A stretch of 64,000 nucleotides of DNA from Caldilineaceae bacterium (GTDB lineage: Bacteria; Chloroflexota; Anaerolineae; Caldilineales; Caldilineaceae): positions 1,377,022 through 1,441,021 of the forward strand of contig OY282376.1 in NCBI GenBank assembly GCA_958295845.1, given 5' to 3'. This document shows positions 8,087-16,748 of the stretch, one piece after another (position 1 is the stretch's first letter; each line of letters starts with the position of its first letter). The translations under genes were made by a program, and so were the position numbers. The notes beneath the pieces were generated by a model. The model saw nothing but the letters and a program-made list of their open reading frames with translations. It made no database searches and was not told the origin of the DNA.

Positions 8087-9265
8087 TTATGACCACAAAT
8101 GGGCATACTTCAACCCGCTTCCGGTGTTGAACAGGACCACCGTTTCGTCACCCTGAAGCCAACCTGACTCCAGCAGCCGCTTCTGACCGGCCAGCGTCGC
8201 CGCCCCCTCCGGAGCCGGAAATACGCCCGTATGCCGCCCCATCTGCTTGGCGCTGCTCAACATCTCTTCATCGCTGACCGCAAGGGCCACACCGCCGCTC
8301 TCCCGCACCGCCTCCAGAATCAGGAAGTCTCCCACCGCTGCGGGAACGCGCAGACCGTCTGCAACCGTCTTCGCGCCCTCCCACGCCTCGGCAAACTCTT
8401 CGCCCTGCTCAAATGCCCGCACCATCGGCGCGCAACCGTTGCTCTGCACACTGACCATACGCGGCCGTTCGCTGCCGACCAGGCCCATCTCCTCCATCTC
8501 CTCAAACGCCTTCCACATTCCAACCAAACCCGTACCGCCGCCGGTCGGGTAAATGATCACATCCGGCATACGCCAGCCAAGCTGCTCAACCACCTCGTAG
8601 CCCAGCGTCTTCTTTCCCTCAATCCGGTAGGGCTCCTTCAAAGTGCTGACGTCAAACCAGCCGAACTCTTCGACCTTTTCCCGCACCCTCGCCCCGCAGT
8701 CGGTGATCAGGCCGTCCACCAGCGTTACTTCCGCCCCCAAATTGCTGCACTCGACGCGAAACGCCGCCGGCACATCCTGGGGCATATATACATGCGCAGG
8801 CAACCCAGCCTTGGCGGCATACGCGCTCATCGCGCCTGCCGCATTGCCCGCGCTCGGAATCGCCAGGTCCGCCGCCCCCAACTCGTAGGCGCGTCCCACC
8901 GCCATCACCAGCCCTCTCGCCTTAAAGCTGCCGGTCGGATTGAGCGACTCATCTTTGATCAACGTATCCGGGCATCCGATTTCGTCCCCCATCGAACGCG
9001 CGCAGACCAGGGGCGTCCACCCCTCACCCAGCTTGAGCTGAGCCGCCCGCGTCCGCACCGGAAGCACCTCCTCGTACCGCCACAGCGAAGATTCACGCCC
9101 CCGCAAAGAATCCCGTGTCAGCGTCTTCGCCGCTTGTCCAAGATCGTAACGCGCCAGCAGCGGCTTCTCGCAAGCCGGGCACAGATTCATCAACTGTTCC
9201 GAGTCGTACGCCTCTCCACACCGGCTGCATGCAAGATGTGTGAGTGTAGAGCAAGTTCCTGTCAT
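8087..9265 (-). CDS. thrC: Threonine synthase-like PLP enzyme
   Basis: 392 aa. An N-terminal CSRCG...CPAC zinc-ribbon-like segment is followed by a fold type II PLP domain. LIKDESLNPTGSFKARG holds the Schiff-base lysine, SAGNAAGAMSAYAAKAG is the phosphate/substrate loop, and YPTGGGTGLVGMWKAF is the glycine-rich PLP-phosphate loop. The C-terminal block FNTGSGLKY is typical of threonine synthases, which convert O-phosphohomoserine to threonine. Related cysteate synthases cannot be excluded. The stop is 6 nt before the longest possible chaperonin start, so these genes form one minus-strand unit. Confidence 0.85.
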   Translation of the reverse strand: MTGTCSTLTHLACSRCGEAYDSEQLMNLCPACEKPLLARYDLGQAAKTLTRDSLRGRESSLWRYEEVLPVRTRAAQLKLGEGWTPLVCARSMGDEIGCPDTLIKDESLNPTGSFKARGLVMAVGRAYELGAADLAIPSAGNAAGAMSAYAAKAGLPAHVYMPQDVPAAFRVECSNLGAEVTLVDGLITDCGARVREKVEEFGWFDVSTLKEPYRIEGKKTLGYEVVEQLGWRMPDVIIYPTGGGTGLVGMWKAFEEMEEMGLVGSERPRMVSVQSNGCAPMVRAFEQGEEFAEAWEGAKTVADGLRVPAAVGDFLILEAVRESGGVALAVSDEEMLSSAKQMGRHTGVFPAPEGAATLAGQKRLLESGWLQGDETVVLFNTGSGLKYAHLWS

Positions 9266-9530
9266 TCTTCATGTCCGGTAGGTGGATGCCGTCCGACATA
9301 AGCAAGGAGAACATCGTGCGCTGACATCTTTCGACATATGAAAAGGGGCAGTGGCACAGGGGCGCCAACCGCCTGCACAATTGTACTCCCCTTCCCCCCA
9401 GTAGCCAAAAAAAGCCGAGCAGAATTCACCATGATAGTATTCCCGCTGCAACGCCTCCGCACCACTCCGCAAAATCGAAAAATGCCGAGGCCACACAACT
9501 GCTTCCGCCCTTCTCCCCTTCTCAGACATC

Positions 9531-9770
9531 TGACCACTGATCACTGACCACCGATCACTGACCACCGATCACTGCCTTTTGGGCGTTCGGGCCTTCGGCC
9601 CTCCCTTGTGCAGGGGCTGCGCCCCCGCAACGCCCCGCCCTTGTTAGCCACCGTGTTCATTCTTCCCCAGCAACGTGTCTAGAGAAAGGTGTTTAGCCAA
9701 CATTGTCTCCCTCCCACATGCTGTCTCGACCCACTGACCACTATCCACTATCCACTATCCCCTGACCTAA
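9531..9770. repeat. Heptamer arrays flanking a three-way palindromic dispersed repeat
   Basis: 9531-9575 and 9731-9767 are short arrays of 7-bp units (TGACCAC, CGATCAC and CCACTAT variants). Between them is a structured element. Outer arms GGGCGTT 9581-9587 and AACGCCC 9629-9635 enclose two small hairpins: GGGCC-TTC-GGCCC at 9589-9601 and GGGGC-TGC-GCCCC at 9613-9625. A conserved tail about 80 bp long follows, containing TTCCCCAGCAACGTGTCTAG. Related copies start at 37168 and 63532. Nothing else is seen in the 9266-9897 gap. Confidence 0.8.
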
Positions 9771-9897
9771 GACGTACAAACTTGGCATCAAGTTCACTGA
9801 CAATGTTATCCTCCCTTGATACCATCTGTTTTCTGAACTGTCTCGCTTCGCCGAAACTTTCTCCAACTTCAGCCGTAAGTACTTTCGAGGTGATGCT

Positions 9898-10902
9898 ATG
9901 CAACTGATGGTAGAGACGCGCAACCTGCGAAAAACCTATAGCCGCCCCGACGGCTCCACCATAGAGGCCGTCAAAGGCGTGGACCTCGAAATCCGCCAGG
10001 GCGAAATCTTCAGCCTGCTTGGCCCCAACGGCGCCGGCAAAACCACCACCATCTCCATGATCAGCGGCCTGGTGACGCCAACCGAAGGCGACGCAACAAT
10101 CGGCGGTTTTTCGATCACCACGCAGTCGATGCAGGCCAAGCGACTGATGGGATTCGTTCCCCAGGAGATCGCCCTCTATCCCGAACTCAGCGCCCGGCAG
10201 AACCTCGCCTTTTTCGGCAGAATGTACGGCCTGGGTGGAAAAGCGCTCAGTCGCCGCGTCTATGAACTGCTCGAATTCGTCGATCTGGCCGACCGCCAGA
10301 AAGATCGCATCGACACATTTTCCGGCGGCATGAAGCGCCGCGTCAACCTCGCGGCCGGCCTCCTGAACAGCCCCCCGCTCATCTACATGGACGAGCCCAC
10401 CGTCGGCATCGATCCCCAAAGCCGGCGCCGCATCCTTGACACCGTCAAACTGCTGCGCGACGAACAGGGCATGACCGTCCTCTACACTACACATCTGATG
10501 GAAGAGGCCGAAGAGCTGAGCGACCGCGTCGGCATCATGGATCACGGCGAAATCATCGCCATGGGGACCCAGGCCGAACTGACCCAGCAGGTGGGCGAAG
10601 AGGACCGGCTGGAATTCACGATAGGCGCACAGGAAATAGCTGAAGACTTGGTCGAACGTGTTCAACACCAGACAGCCGGCGTAACGCGAATCCTCTCCAA
10701 CCCGCCGGAGCAGATCAGCGACGACAGCAGCGAGTCTACGCCCGCCCGTCTCATAATCTTCGCCAAGCGGGGCCGCACCGCGCTCCCGCAGATTATCCAG
10801 ACCCTCGACGCTGCAGACGTCGACATCCAATCCGTAGCCGTACGCGAGCCAGACCTTGAAGCGGTATTCCTGGCACTGACAGGCCGCGCGCTGAGAGACT
10901 AA
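9898..10902 (+). CDS. ABC transporter ATP-binding protein (ABC-2 exporter type)
   Basis: 334 aa. Walker A GPNGAGKTT, Q-loop FVPQEIALYPELSARQN, signature SGGMKRR, Walker B LIYMDEPTVGID and the H-loop TTHLMEEAEE are all intact. Length and the C-terminal extension (LEAVFLALTGR) match DrrA/NatA-like exporters of drugs or lipids. ATG 9898 is preceded by GAGGTG. Two ABC-2 permeases follow (11005 and 12658) on the same strand, forming a complete exporter with a heterodimeric membrane domain. Substrate not predictable. Confidence 0.95.
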   Translation: MQLMVETRNLRKTYSRPDGSTIEAVKGVDLEIRQGEIFSLLGPNGAGKTTTISMISGLVTPTEGDATIGGFSITTQSMQAKRLMGFVPQEIALYPELSARQNLAFFGRMYGLGGKALSRRVYELLEFVDLADRQKDRIDTFSGGMKRRVNLAAGLLNSPPLIYMDEPTVGIDPQSRRRILDTVKLLRDEQGMTVLYTTHLMEEAEELSDRVGIMDHGEIIAMGTQAELTQQVGEEDRLEFTIGAQEIAEDLVERVQHQTAGVTRILSNPPEQISDDSSESTPARLIIFAKRGRTALPQIIQTLDAADVDIQSVAVREPDLEAVFLALTGRALRD

Positions 10903-11004
10903 CGCCCGTAATCGCTCTCCTTAAGGCCGCCCGCACCCGTGGCGCCCGCCGAGCGGCATCCCGAGACAATCGCCCCGCCTACCCACAGCAGAACGCCTTT
11001 ACTG

Positions 11005-12594
11005 ATGCGAAAGATTCTCGCCTTCGCCTCCAAAGAAATATACACAACCTTTCGCGATCGCAACCTGATCCTCCTCATGTTCGCGACACCGCTGGTGCTG
11101 TCCACCATTATCGGGCTGGCCTTCGGCGGTATCGGCGGCTCCGAGCTCCCTGACTTCGCTCACATCCGTGTCGCTGTAGTCAATCTCGATGAAGGCGTCG
11201 ACCCGCAGGAAACTGTCAGTCTGCCAGACCAGTTTGCCAACCTGGACGCGCTGCTCTTCGATCCCGACGATCTCGCCAGCCTCTTCAACCAGGCCGGCAT
11301 CGGTCCCGACCAGCTCTCGCAGGACGGCGCCCCGCTCAACTTCGGCGATCAACTGGCCGCCATACTGTTGTCTCAGGCGGTCGAAGGCACCGCTGCAACC
11401 GCGACCCAAGGATTCGATCTGACCGAGATTGGATGTAACCTGCTCGATGAACCGGAGGCAGCCGGCGCCGCCTCTCTCGCGGCCGGGGGATCCTTGGACG
11501 AACTGCTGGATGCCACCGCGGTCGACGATGCAGAACAAGCGCGCGCCGCCGTCGACAAAGGCGAATTCGCCGCCGCCGTCATCATCCCGCCCGGCTTCAG
11601 CCGCAGAATAATGCCCCAATTTGCCTTCGACGAAGACCTCAGCTTCCGCACCCAGTTCCCAGACGAGGACGGGGCTGTCGAGGTGTATGCCAACAACGGT
11701 CGGCCGATTTCTTTACGCATTCTTCACAGCGTCGTCGCCGGTATCGTGAATCAATTTGTGCGCGTCGGCGTTGCCCTGGGCGCAACCCTCGAAACATCCG
11801 TCAATTCGTTGGCCGCCAGTATCGGCAGCGGAGAAATCAACCTCGCCGCAGTTGACCTGTCCGCGTCCGCGGCCGCTCTGCAAAACATGGATGCAACCGT
11901 ACTCGAGCCCCTCGGCTGTCTGATCACCCCCAGCGCCAACAACATCACCGTCACCCACCCGCCGCTCGAAGCCATTCAGGAAGCGCCCCGCTTTGCCCGC
12001 ACTATAGTCCCGATTGGCGCATCGCAGGCGGTCTTCTTTGCCCTCTTCACCGGAATCTTCGGCATCCAATCCCTCTATGAAGAGCGCAAGTACTGGACCC
12101 TTCAACGCCTGATCGTTTCACCCACGCCGAAAATCTTCCTGCTGGCAGGCAAACTCCTGGGAAACCTGGTCACTGTCTTTCTGCAGATACTTATTCTACT
12201 GGCCGCCCTGACCCTGGTCGCCTCCGTCGTCATCGGCGAGCCCACATTTATCTGGGGAGCCAACATTGCTGCGCTGCTCGCCGTGATTCTGGCGCTGGCA
12301 CTATGCGTATCAGGCCTGGGCGTATTTGTCGTCGGTCTGGCAAAGACGCCGGAGCAAGTCAATCTATTCGGACCGATGATAAACATTACTCTGGCCGTTG
12401 TGGGCGGTGCCTTCGGTTTCGCCCTACCCGACCAGGCCGCCAGATTCTCGCTCATCTACTGGGGCGTGGACGCATTCACGCAGCTGGCCAATGCCCAGAC
12501 CGACATCACGGTCAACCTGCTTGTGCTCTTTGCGCAGGGCATCGTGCTCTTCCTGCTGGGAGCATGGCTCTTCAAGCGCCGTATAGACCTGTGA
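11005..12594 (+). CDS. ABC-2 type permease, large ectodomain
   Basis: 529 aa from ATG 11005 (MRKILAFASKEIYTTFRDRN). The frame is open to a GTG at 10939, but those residues are Pro/His-rich and not membrane-like. There is one N-terminal membrane helix, a soluble segment of roughly 310 residues, and then a cluster of about five helices near the C-terminus (from the block ERKYWTLQRLIVSPTP on). This is the ABC2_membrane_3 arrangement. The large extracytoplasmic segment is typical of YhgE/LnrM-like permeases. It pairs with the ATPase at 9898 and the second permease at 12658. Confidence 0.88.
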   Translation: MRKILAFASKEIYTTFRDRNLILLMFATPLVLSTIIGLAFGGIGGSELPDFAHIRVAVVNLDEGVDPQETVSLPDQFANLDALLFDPDDLASLFNQAGIGPDQLSQDGAPLNFGDQLAAILLSQAVEGTAATATQGFDLTEIGCNLLDEPEAAGAASLAAGGSLDELLDATAVDDAEQARAAVDKGEFAAAVIIPPGFSRRIMPQFAFDEDLSFRTQFPDEDGAVEVYANNGRPISLRILHSVVAGIVNQFVRVGVALGATLETSVNSLAASIGSGEINLAAVDLSASAAALQNMDATVLEPLGCLITPSANNITVTHPPLEAIQEAPRFARTIVPIGASQAVFFALFTGIFGIQSLYEERKYWTLQRLIVSPTPKIFLLAGKLLGNLVTVFLQILILLAALTLVASVVIGEPTFIWGANIAALLAVILALALCVSGLGVFVVGLAKTPEQVNLFGPMINITLAVVGGAFGFALPDQAARFSLIYWGVDAFTQLANAQTDITVNLLVLFAQGIVLFLLGAWLFKRRIDL

Positions 12595-12657
12595 CTTTCC
12601 GCATGAAACGCGACTGATGCAAATCAAAGAAACCAACCCGGCAATCAGCCTCTGGCA

Positions 12658-13929
12658 ATGCGATCAATCCTGACCATTATCCTCAACGACCTGAAAATCT
12701 TCTTCGCGCAGCGGGGCAACCTTGTCGGCCTGCTCGTCATCCCGGTTCTCCTCACCCTTGTCGTCGGTTGGAGTATCGGCCAGATAGGCGGCGGCGGACC
12801 CACAAGGCTGCGCGTCGACCTGATCGACAATGACCAGACCGAGCTGTCCGCTATATTGATCGAGGAGCTGCGCGCCGCAAACGACGCCCTCGTGCTGTGT
12901 CCGCTCGACAATGACGCTGACGACTTCTGCAGGCTCGGGGAAGACCCTCTGCAGCTGGATAGCGCCATCGAACGCGCCCGGTCAGGCAGAACCAGCGCGC
13001 TCATCGTCATCCCCGCCGGCTATGCCGCCGCACTGGAGGGATTCGAGCGAATAAACATCGACTACTATTCCCTGTCCGACCCTCTCCTGCCAAGCCCTGT
13101 TCTGCAAAGCTTGAACGCCGTCCTGCAGCGCGCCGGCAGCGCCTCAATAACAACCGGCGTCGCCGGCGCCCTGCTGGACAACCTGACAGCGGCCACTGAC
13201 CTGCCGCCTCTCGATAAAGAGACGCGTGACGGCTTCCTCCGCTCCATTTATCTGCGATCGCAAGAGATGCTGACAGAGCAGCCGCCCCCCGTCCGCTTCC
13301 GAGTCGCCGACGCCGACAATGAAGGTGAAGATGGTTCTTCTAACGGCTTCAACCAGTCCGGGCCAGGGATGGGGTCCCTGTACGTCATGTTCACGGTCCT
13401 GGGCGGCATGGCCGTCCTCCTGCGCGAGCGCCGCCAGTGGACCCTCCAGCGTCTGATGGCCCTCCCGCTTTCCCGTGCCCAGATCCTCGCCGCCAAAATC
13501 GGCGTCTACTTTACCCTCGGCATGATTCAGTACTTCATCGTTTTCGCCGTCGGCGCCGCCGCCGGCATGGACTTCGGCAGCGACCCCCCTGCCCTGCTCG
13601 CGGTCATGGCAGCTTTCGTACTCTGCATCACCGCACTCACCTTTGCCCTGGCACCGTGGATAAAGAGCGAAGGCCAGGCCAGGGGCCTTGTCCTCCTCCT
13701 TTCGCTGTCGCTCGCCCCCCTCGGCGGGGCCTGGTGGCCGCTCGAAATCGTGCCCGAATTCATGCGGACGCTCGGCCACATCTCACCCGTCGCCTGGGCT
13801 ATGAATGCTTTCCAGGATCTCATCTGGTTCAACGGCGGATTCACCGACGTCCTCCCGGAAATAGGCGTCCTCCTGGCCGCCGCCGCCGTGCTCTTCATAT
13901 TCGGCATTCGCAGCTTCAAGTACGAGTGA
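12658..13929 (+). CDS. ABC-2 type permease, second subunit
   Basis: 423 aa. Same plan as the preceding permease but with a shorter soluble segment: a first helix near residues 20-40, an ectodomain of about 200 residues, then a helix cluster beginning MGSLYVMFTVLGGMAVLL. An RERRQWTLQRLMALP coupling segment parallels the ERKYWTLQRLIVSP of its neighbour, so the two are distant paralogues that probably heterodimerise. 63 nt separate the two genes. Last gene of the exporter operon. Confidence 0.88.
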   Translation: MRSILTIILNDLKIFFAQRGNLVGLLVIPVLLTLVVGWSIGQIGGGGPTRLRVDLIDNDQTELSAILIEELRAANDALVLCPLDNDADDFCRLGEDPLQLDSAIERARSGRTSALIVIPAGYAAALEGFERINIDYYSLSDPLLPSPVLQSLNAVLQRAGSASITTGVAGALLDNLTAATDLPPLDKETRDGFLRSIYLRSQEMLTEQPPPVRFRVADADNEGEDGSSNGFNQSGPGMGSLYVMFTVLGGMAVLLRERRQWTLQRLMALPLSRAQILAAKIGVYFTLGMIQYFIVFAVGAAAGMDFGSDPPALLAVMAAFVLCITALTFALAPWIKSEGQARGLVLLLSLSLAPLGGAWWPLEIVPEFMRTLGHISPVAWAMNAFQDLIWFNGGFTDVLPEIGVLLAAAAVLFIFGIRSFKYE

Positions 13930-14321
13930 TCGCAAGAAGCCCACCGCTCCCTCCGCAAATGCCATTGAGGTCCCCTGGGGGTACCCTCGCCCCTCTTGGC
14001 CGACCCGCCCGAAAAACGTCGAAACTAGCCCCGGGTATCGGCGGCAAAAGCGACTTTCGCGCAGTCCGTTTCCGGACCCACCCGGTCCGCCAGCATGCAG
14101 ACCCTGTCACCTTCTCGCGAGAACTGTGCGAGTTCACTAACATACGGGACCGAACTCCGTTGCGTGTTCGAGCGCGCCGATTTTCTCGTTCTCTGATATG
14201 ATTGCATTGAATGCCTCCTGCAATTCTCGCAGTGGAAAGAATGTAAATTACTGGCGAATCTCTCGAAAATGCCAGTATCCAATTCCGACATGACAGCTGC
14301 AGTAACGGCCGATTTACATCA
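13930..14321. other. Intergenic stretch without a recognisable gene
   Basis: Minus-strand open frames in this 392-nt gap have no ribosome binding site, no family resemblance and atypical composition. One short frame near 14110-14230 reads like a helical peptide but has no start codon. I see no hairpin with a T tract. The AT-richer part (14190-14320) presumably holds the promoter of the DUF433 gene. Confidence 0.5.
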
Positions 14322-14579
14322 ATGGAAATCCAGGACAAATGTGGTGTGTCAAGAGGAATTGAACGCACGGTGGGGGTAATGGGAGGAGATCCATGCATCG
14401 CAGGCACACGCATCCCGGTGTGGCTCTTGGTGCAAGCCAAACGCCTTGGACATGGTGAGGCGGATATTCTCAGATCGTATCCGCTTCTACGAACTGAGGA
14501 TCTGGCCAACGCCTGGGCATTCTATCGATCAAACAGAGCCGAAATTGAACAACAGATAGTGGAAAACGAATCAGCATAG
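14322..14579 (+). CDS. DUF433 domain protein (VapB45-type antitoxin-like), orphan
   Basis: 85 aa. The block VMGGDPCIAGTRIPVWLLVQAKRLG followed by ILRSYPLLRTEDLANAWAFYRSNRAEIE is the full DUF433 winged-helix-like signature. DUF433 genes are usually followed immediately by a PIN-like DUF5615 toxin. Here the next gene is purM after 94 nt, with no toxin frame, so the antitoxin-like protein is alone. A GTG at 14346 is an alternative start. Ribosome binding site weak for either. Confidence 0.8.
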   Translation: MEIQDKCGVSRGIERTVGVMGGDPCIAGTRIPVWLLVQAKRLGHGEADILRSYPLLRTEDLANAWAFYRSNRAEIEQQIVENESA

Positions 14580-14673
14580 GAACCTTCTGCTACGACTCAG
14601 ATGATATCGTTCCTTCGTGAGACATACTGACTAGACCCGGTCCCTGCTTCCCTCTATCCCTAAACGACCCATC

Positions 14674-15753
14674 ATGCCAGAATCCAAACAGGACGCAGAT
14701 TCACTGCCAAATGCGGGCCGTTCTGGGTCTCAGCCGCCCAGCGCATATGCCGCCGCCGGCGTCGACATCGAAGCCGGCAACCGCGCTGTCGACCTGATGA
14801 AGGCCGCCGTCCGTTCGACCTTCACACCCAACGTGCTCGCCGACGTCGGCAGCTTCGGCGGCCTCTTCGCCCTCTCCGAACTGCCCGCGCAGCCCCTGCT
14901 CGTCGCCTCCACCGACGGCGTCGGCACCAAAGTCAAACTCGCCGCCCAACACGGCCGCTGGCAGAGCATCGGCCAGGACATCGTCAACCACTGCCTCAAC
15001 GACATCCTTGTGCAGGGCGCGCGCCCTCTCTTCTTCCTCGACTATATCGCCGCCGACAAACTGGTGCCCGAAAATGTCGCCGCCATAGTAGTCGGCATGA
15101 CCGACGCCTGCCGCGCCGCCGGTTGCGCCCTCCTCGGCGGCGAAACCGCCGAAATGCCCGGCGTCTACACTCTCGGCTCCTGCGACGTCGCCGGAACCAT
15201 CGTCGGCCTCGTCGACCGGCAAAACCTCCTTCCCCGCACGCAAGCCATGAAACCGGGCGATCTGCTCTTAGGTCTGCCCAGCAGCGGCCCCCACACCAAC
15301 GGTTATTCTCTCATTCGCCGCATCGTCTCCACTCAGGATCTGCAACAGCCTCTGCAGGATGGCGAACTGCTGATCGACGCGCTTCTCGCGCCCCATCGCT
15401 CCTATCTGCCCGCCGTGCACGCCCTTGAGGAGGCCGGCATCACTGTCAAGGGGCTGGCCCACATTACCGGGGGCGGCTTGGTGGATAATCTGCCCCGCAT
15501 AATGCCGTCTGGGCTGCGCGCCCGTGTTGACCGCAACAGCTGGGACGTGCCGTTACTCTTTCGCCGCCTGCTGATCTGGAGCGGTATGCAACGCAGCGAA
15601 GCCTACCGTGTTTTCAACATGGGGATCGGCATGGTGGTCGTCATCGCCGCCGAGCAGGCGAGTGCCGCCCAGAGCGCGCTGCCCGATGCTGTCTTTATCG
15701 GCGCGCTGGCAGCCAGCGACCGGGCCGAACCGGATGTGGAACTGCTGGGATAA
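14674..15753 (+). CDS. purM: Phosphoribosylformylglycinamidine cyclo-ligase (AIR synthetase)
   Basis: 359 aa. PurM catalyses ATP-dependent closure of FGAM to aminoimidazole ribonucleotide in purine synthesis. Motifs include YAAAGVDIEAGNRAVDLMK, the ASTDGVGTKVKLA metal/ATP loop, GQDIVNHCLNDILVQGA, FLDYIA, LLGGETAEMPGVY, LPSSGPHTNGYSLIR and HITGGGLVDNLPR. The N-terminus has about 27 extra residues rich in Ser/Pro. No other purine genes lie nearby, so it is a stand-alone gene. Confidence 0.95.
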   Translation: MPESKQDADSLPNAGRSGSQPPSAYAAAGVDIEAGNRAVDLMKAAVRSTFTPNVLADVGSFGGLFALSELPAQPLLVASTDGVGTKVKLAAQHGRWQSIGQDIVNHCLNDILVQGARPLFFLDYIAADKLVPENVAAIVVGMTDACRAAGCALLGGETAEMPGVYTLGSCDVAGTIVGLVDRQNLLPRTQAMKPGDLLLGLPSSGPHTNGYSLIRRIVSTQDLQQPLQDGELLIDALLAPHRSYLPAVHALEEAGITVKGLAHITGGGLVDNLPRIMPSGLRARVDRNSWDVPLLFRRLLIWSGMQRSEAYRVFNMGIGMVVVIAAEQASAAQSALPDAVFIGALAASDRAEPDVELLG

Positions 15754-15916
15754 TGCACAACCAGGAAAGCCGCCGGCCCGTTGCGCCCCGTCCCCGGGGT
15801 TCTGCAACCGTAGCGATCATAGTAAAGCAACAGATGCAAACTGTATCCATTCACAGTCGCCGAGGGCTTGAAGCGGGTATCGAAGCAACTACATCAGCAA
15901 GCTGAAAGGTGACCCC

Positions 15917-16699
15917 ATGACCACCGAACTCGTCCAACTCTCCCATAAAGGCCCAATCGCAACCATCGTCCTCAACCGCGCCGACAAACTCAACGCCCTC
16001 AACGCCGAGATGCTGACCGCGCTCGAAGCATACGCCGACGAACTGGATCGCAACCAGGACGTACGCGTCGTCCTCCTCGCCGGCACCGGCAGAGCCTTCT
16101 GCGTCGGCGCCGATATCTTCGAATGGAGCGACCTGTCTCCCCTCGAGATGGGCCGCCGCTGGATCCGCGACGGGCACCGCATCTTTGCCCGCTACGCCCG
16201 CCTCCCCCAGCCCGTCATCGCCGTGCTCAACGGCTACACTTTCGGCGGCGGCCTCGAGCTGGCCCTCGCCGCCGACCTGCGTCTGGCCGCTGAGGAGGTC
16301 CAACTCTCCTTCCCTGAAGTTAAACTGGGGATCATTCCCGGCTGGGGCGGTACGCAACGCCTGGCACAGCTTGTCGGGCCAAGCCGGGCCAAGCAGATGA
16401 TTTTCACCGGGGAAAGCCTGTCAGCCGAACAGGCCGAAAAGTGGGGACTTGTCAACGAAGTAGTGCCGGCGGACCAGCTGGCCGCACGCGCGCTCGAACT
16501 GGCTGAATCCATAGCCGCCAACGGCCCTGTCGCCGTTCAAATGACCAAGCAGCTCATCGACGCCGCAATGCCTGCCAGCGGCGACAACGGCACTGTCCTC
16601 GAAACACTCGCCGGCAGCCTTGCCGCCTACACCGCCGACGCCCAGGAAGGCGTCTCCGCCTTCCGCCAGCGCCGCCAGCCGCAGTTCAGCGGGCGCTGA
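15917..16699 (+). CDS. Enoyl-CoA hydratase/isomerase family protein (crotonase fold)
   Basis: 260 aa, normal length. The oxyanion-hole segment GTGRAFCVGADIFEW and GYTFGGGLELALAADLRLA are present. Both catalytic glutamates of true hydratases can be located (GGLELALAAD, and FPEVKLGIIPGWGGTQRL), so hydratase activity is plausible. The ATG at 15917 is preceded by AAAGGTGACC. No other beta-oxidation genes are adjacent; it is convergent with the ion channel gene. Confidence 0.92.
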   Translation: MTTELVQLSHKGPIATIVLNRADKLNALNAEMLTALEAYADELDRNQDVRVVLLAGTGRAFCVGADIFEWSDLSPLEMGRRWIRDGHRIFARYARLPQPVIAVLNGYTFGGGLELALAADLRLAAEEVQLSFPEVKLGIIPGWGGTQRLAQLVGPSRAKQMIFTGESLSAEQAEKWGLVNEVVPADQLAARALELAESIAANGPVAVQMTKQLIDAAMPASGDNGTVLETLAGSLAAYTADAQEGVSAFRQRRQPQFSGR

Positions 16700-16748
16700 A
16701 AGAAGAAGGTATGTCACACAGGAGGAACTGGGCAACGCCTCGACCGCG

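Noticed and set aside
6716..8092. 458-codon plus-strand open frame
   Set aside because: It lies fully antisense to the chaperonin gene, is rich in Arg/His, and matches no family; it is a high-GC shadow.
9748..10830. 360-codon minus-strand open frame
   Set aside because: Antisense to the ABC ATPase, whose motifs are all intact on the plus strand.
14025..14291. 88-codon minus-strand frame before the DUF433 gene as an antitoxin partner
   Set aside because: No ribosome binding site, no similarity to known antitoxins or toxins, and opposite strand to the DUF433 gene.
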